Source: LSUCC0057 sp048549915
GTDB taxonomy: Bacteria > Pseudomonadota > Gammaproteobacteria > Pseudomonadales > Porticoccaceae
Assembly (NCBI GenBank): GCA_048549915.1
Contig: JBLYYE010000001.1
Location: 1 to 25,410, forward strand
DNA length: 25,410 nt
Direction: 5' to 3'
Position numbers and translations under genes: made by a program. The notes beneath the pieces were generated by a model. It made no database searches, was not told where the DNA came from, and worked only from the letters and a program-made list of their open reading frames with translations. Of this stretch, positions 25,286 to 25,410 are shown in pieces (the first letter of the stretch is position 1; each line of letters starts with the position of its first letter).

Positions 25286-25410
25286 TGTGAGTTGGCCGAT
25301 AAGCCGGGTTCTATCTTGGACAGTCATTCATCTGACGGACTGTCGCCAGCCGCCCCAAGCGAGGTTAACCGTCGCCTGGACAGACCGCGCCGAGGCGCGC
25401 ATGAGCCATA
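25286..25410 (-). ncRNA. rnpB: RNase P RNA, 3' portion only
   Basis: The minus strand reads AGATGAATGACTGTCC, then AGAACCCGGCTTATCGG, then CCAACTC. These are the universally conserved closing segments of bacterial type A RNase P RNA, the catalytic subunit that trims 5' leaders from pre-tRNAs. The piece before them, with GGTTAACC, GCTTGGGG and CAGTCCGTC, corresponds to the 3' specificity/catalytic junction. About 125 of an expected 350-400 bases are present; the rest lies beyond the window edge. The 3' end is placed just before the T7 run at 25279-25285. That run could serve in termination, although no strong hairpin precedes it. Confidence 0.9.

Noticed and set aside
25207..25410. CRISPR-like repeat pair
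   Set aside because: There are only two copies, each over 70 bases, no short regular spacers, and the sequence is recognisable as rnpB.

Overview
The window is ordinary chromosomal DNA of moderate GC from a gammaproteobacterium. Gene content and order (hemC-hemD-hemX-hemY divergent from argH; cyaY divergent from lptM-lysA-dapF-DUF484; FldB, MnmC, RNase R, Nfo) point to the Pseudomonas/Cellvibrionales side of the class, probably a marine heterotroph. The genus cannot be fixed from this sequence.

Layout. Positions 1-4730 hold mostly plus-strand housekeeping genes: the tail of a GcvR-like ACT protein, trmL overlapping fldB, a MAPEG-family membrane protein on the minus strand, then mnmC and nfo. 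Positions 4731-8851 are the minus-strand heme operon hemC-hemD-hemX-hemY, whose genes all overlap. A compact regulatory region separates hemC from argH (9027-10445): hemC has a near-consensus promoter, and the argH -10 box sits inside a perfect 9-bp inverted repeat. Positions 10449-13797 carry cyaY (minus) and the tightly coupled plus-strand set lptM-lysA-dapF-DUF484, fired from overlapping divergent promoters. rnr (13816-16293, minus) follows.

From 16433 to 24998 there is an accessory-looking minus-strand cluster. In transcription order it is a NarL/LuxR response regulator, two paralogous TonB-dependent receptors, a periplasmic ABC-type substrate-binding protein with no permease or ATPase beside it, and a BarA/GacS-like hybrid histidine kinase (HAMP, HisKA, HATPase, REC, HPt) that overlaps the binding-protein gene by 4 nt. 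The best reading is an outer-membrane uptake system with its own phosphorelay, in which the binding protein may be the ligand sensor for the kinase. The ligand is unknown.

The right edge (about 25286-25410) holds the 3' part of rnpB (RNase P RNA) on the minus strand. Immediately downstream of it is a second, nearly identical 73-bp copy of an internal rnpB segment (25207-25279), a tandem partial duplication.

No tRNA, rRNA, CRISPR array, insertion sequence or phage gene was seen.
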